The notes beneath the pieces were generated by a model. The model was not told where the DNA came from and did no database searches. It was given only the letters and a program-made list of their open reading frames with translations. A DNA stretch of 64,000 bases, from contig NZ_RHOB01000009.1 of NCBI RefSeq assembly GCF_003946085.1, positions 62,001 to 126,000 of the forward strand. Direction: 5' to 3'. This document shows, piece by piece, positions 63,005 to 64,000 of this stretch (the first letter of the stretch is position 1; every line of letters begins with the position of its first letter). Source of the stretch: Levilactobacillus angrenensis. GTDB taxonomy: Bacteria > Bacillota > Bacilli > Lactobacillales > Lactobacillaceae. Both the position numbers and the translations under genes were made by a program.

Positions 63005-63249
63005 CGTTTGACCTCCTCAGGTTCATCAATCGGCTTAAAGTATTCGGCGTCCTCGGGGTCGACCCCCATAAGCCACGCACCCTCTTCGCTGCCGCACCCC
63101 CACAGCATGTCGGGGATACTAGGGGTCTGTGACCACTTGCTACCTTTTTCGACATCGGCGGGCGGCTCGTCGTCAATCGTGAAGCCATCACCGTCACAAG
63201 CGTCAGCTTGAAATGATTTGATGCACACGTAAAACTTTTCACCAGTCAT
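63001..63249 (-). CDS. Hypothetical acidic phage protein (82 aa)
   Basis: MTGEKFYVCIKSFQADACDG starts this acidic protein. The ribosome site GGGGAGGAAG fits ATG 63249; the longer frame has none. Unknown family. Confidence 0.62.
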   Translation of the reverse strand: MTGEKFYVCIKSFQADACDGDGFTIDDEPPADVEKGSKWSQTPSIPDMLWGCGSEEGAWLMGVDPEDAEYFKPIDEPEEVKR

Positions 63250-63659
63250 TTGTCTTCCTCCCCAATCTGGTACCCGTCTAGCCACGCGCGGGCAGCCACT
63301 TCTGGATGATTTCTGATGAATTCCATTCCTGGCGAACCAGCCACCTCCAGCGAACTATAGAATAGGTCAGCAATTCCATCCTCACGTCTATCCTCAATTT
63401 CTTGTGCTGCCCATCGGGTAATCACCGGCAACTCGGCATACGTCTTCTTGAAGACCTCATCAGCAATCGGCCAGTGCTCGCCGTCGGTACCTGTGGCAAT
63501 CCAATCACCAAAATCAAAAATCATGTACTTTTCTTCAAGCTGGTAACATTCATAGTCTTCATTCCACTTGATACCGTACTTGGCTTTCAACTGGTCGAAG
63601 TTATCCTGAGTAAGCTGTTCGGCCGTGATGGTCGCCGTCTTGCGATAAATCTTAATCAC
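63246..63659 (-). CDS. Phage protein of the YRKKP-type small-protein group
   Basis: The 137-residue product begins at GTG 63659, eight bases after AGGAGG (MIKIYRKTATITAEQ). The following DFGDWIATGTDGEHWPIADE, then VFKKTYAEL, is typical of a widespread small phage protein group whose N-terminus reads like YRKKPV-EA and continues with DWI-G--GE--P---F--TY. Function unknown. The C-terminal part is acidic. Confidence 0.65.
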   Translation of the reverse strand: MIKIYRKTATITAEQLTQDNFDQLKAKYGIKWNEDYECYQLEEKYMIFDFGDWIATGTDGEHWPIADEVFKKTYAELPVITRWAAQEIEDRREDGIADLFYSSLEVAGSPGMEFIRNHPEVAARAWLDGYQIGEEDK

Positions 63660-63858
63660 GGTCGTCACCTCCTGCCAAAATCTTGCCAAATTCGTTAAAG
63701 TCAACCTTGACCAGTAACCTTTTATCGCCAAGACTCAACATCGTCCACCCGGGGTTATTTTCCGCTGCATAGTCAATCTTCTTTAGATTTACCCATACGC
63801 GGTTGTCGTCTCTGTCTTTGACCATGATCCAACTAGGCTCACTACTGTAGCTGTACAT
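63652..63858 (-). CDS. Hypothetical phage protein (68 aa)
   Basis: MYSYSSEPSWIMVKDRDDNR begins this small protein. ATG 63858 follows AGGGGCG. It overlaps both neighbours slightly. Unknown family. Confidence 0.62.
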   Translation of the reverse strand: MYSYSSEPSWIMVKDRDDNRVWVNLKKIDYAAENNPGWTMLSLGDKRLLVKVDFNEFGKILAGGDDRD

Positions 63859-63961
63859 CGGTCTTCGCCCCTTTCGCTTGATGTTCCCGTGCATGTTCCG
63901 CCATCCGCCGCTTTTTCTTGCGCATGGTCGACTTTTTCGTGTGTTTCCGCTGCTTACTCAT
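63842..63961 (-). CDS. Very small basic protein (39 aa)
   Basis: MSKQRKHTKKSTMRKKKRRM begins a strongly basic peptide. The ribosome site AGGAGG lies ahead of ATG 63961; it overlaps the next gene by 17 bases. Possibly nucleic-acid binding, inferred only from charge. Upstream (63,973-64,000) is the cut end of another gene (last residues GDCTDTG). Confidence 0.55.
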   Translation of the reverse strand: MSKQRKHTKKSTMRKKKRRMAEHAREHQAKGAKTDVQLQ

Positions 63962-64000
63962 GACTAGCCTCCTTACCCCGTGTCTGTACAATCGCCCATA

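Larger units (their letters stand above)
31200..64000 (-). mobile_element. Prophage with contractile tail, late-gene half (right end outside window)
   Basis: A continuous leftward run of phage genes: late regulator, terminase, portal, capsid, contractile sheath, tape measure, baseplate, tail fibre, holin and endolysin. The left border lies between the cupin terminator (31,164) and the endolysin (32,337); I find no clear attachment core. The integrase, repressor and replication genes should lie to the right of 64,000. The 31.2-32.3 kb part is visibly lower in GC than the chromosome on its left. Confidence 0.93.

Overview
The window comes from a fairly GC-rich lactic acid bacterium, most likely a heterofermentative member of the Lactobacillaceae. 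The pointers are a Gram-positive PolC, the polC-proS-rseP-cdsA-uppS-frr-pyrH-tsf-rpsB gene order, an NAD-dependent D-lactate dehydrogenase, a mevalonate-pathway HMG-CoA synthase and a nucleoside deoxyribosyltransferase. A Levilactobacillus-like host is my guess; the species is not proven.

Bases 1-31,170 are chromosome. On the minus strand lie rimP (cut by the window edge), polC, proS, the membrane and lipid genes rseP, cdsA and uppS, a conserved unknown, and the translation genes frr, pyrH, tsf and rpsB. Then come a HAD phosphatase, ldhD, a tRNA methyltransferase/GIY-YIG pair, plsC, a heterodimeric ABC exporter, yneF and ynzC, lexA with its own SOS box, ntd, mvaS, a PPK2-type polyphosphate kinase, a histidine phosphatase, a PspC-like protein, ndk and a DUF985 cupin. 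Five intergenic spaces hold copies of a dispersed structured repeat. Its hairpin arms change sequence between copies but stay self-complementary.

Bases of about 31,200-64,000 are the late half of a prophage with a contractile tail, transcribed almost entirely leftward. In order of transcription (right to left): small genes of the middle region, an ArpU-like late regulator, a cluster of aberrant tRNA-like elements, terminase, portal, minor head protein, scaffold, capsid, connectors, sheath, tube, tail-assembly chaperone, a tape measure protein carrying two wall hydrolase domains, a PBSX/Mu-type baseplate, tail fibre, reverse transcriptase, XkdX-like proteins, holin and GH25 endolysin. At the far left is a low-GC two-gene cargo unit with a DUF2335 membrane protein. 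Integrase, lysogeny switch and replication genes lie outside the window.

The main discovery is a complete diversity-generating retroelement (DGR) in the tail module. The reverse transcriptase (35,481-36,530) has the YMDD and TSQ motifs of the DGR class. A template repeat (36,676-36,776) and a variable repeat (36,838-36,938, the 3' end of the tail-fibre gene) differ at 14 positions. All 14 are template adenines on the coding strand; the other 87 positions are identical. An 8-bp stem with a 4-nt loop sits just past the variable repeat, as in the Bordetella phage system. No Avd gene lies in the element.

The prophage also carries three probable programmed frameshifts. One is at the end of the capsid gene (CCCAAAA, adding an HeH-like domain). 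One is in the tail-assembly chaperone (+1 or -2). The third is in an XkdX-like gene (AAAAAAC, 7-nt spacer, hairpin), where it would add a membrane helix. Other oddities are a tRNA-like element without an anticodon arm, a consensus LexA box on a promoter antisense to the endolysin, and a short peptide cassette shared by three virion proteins.
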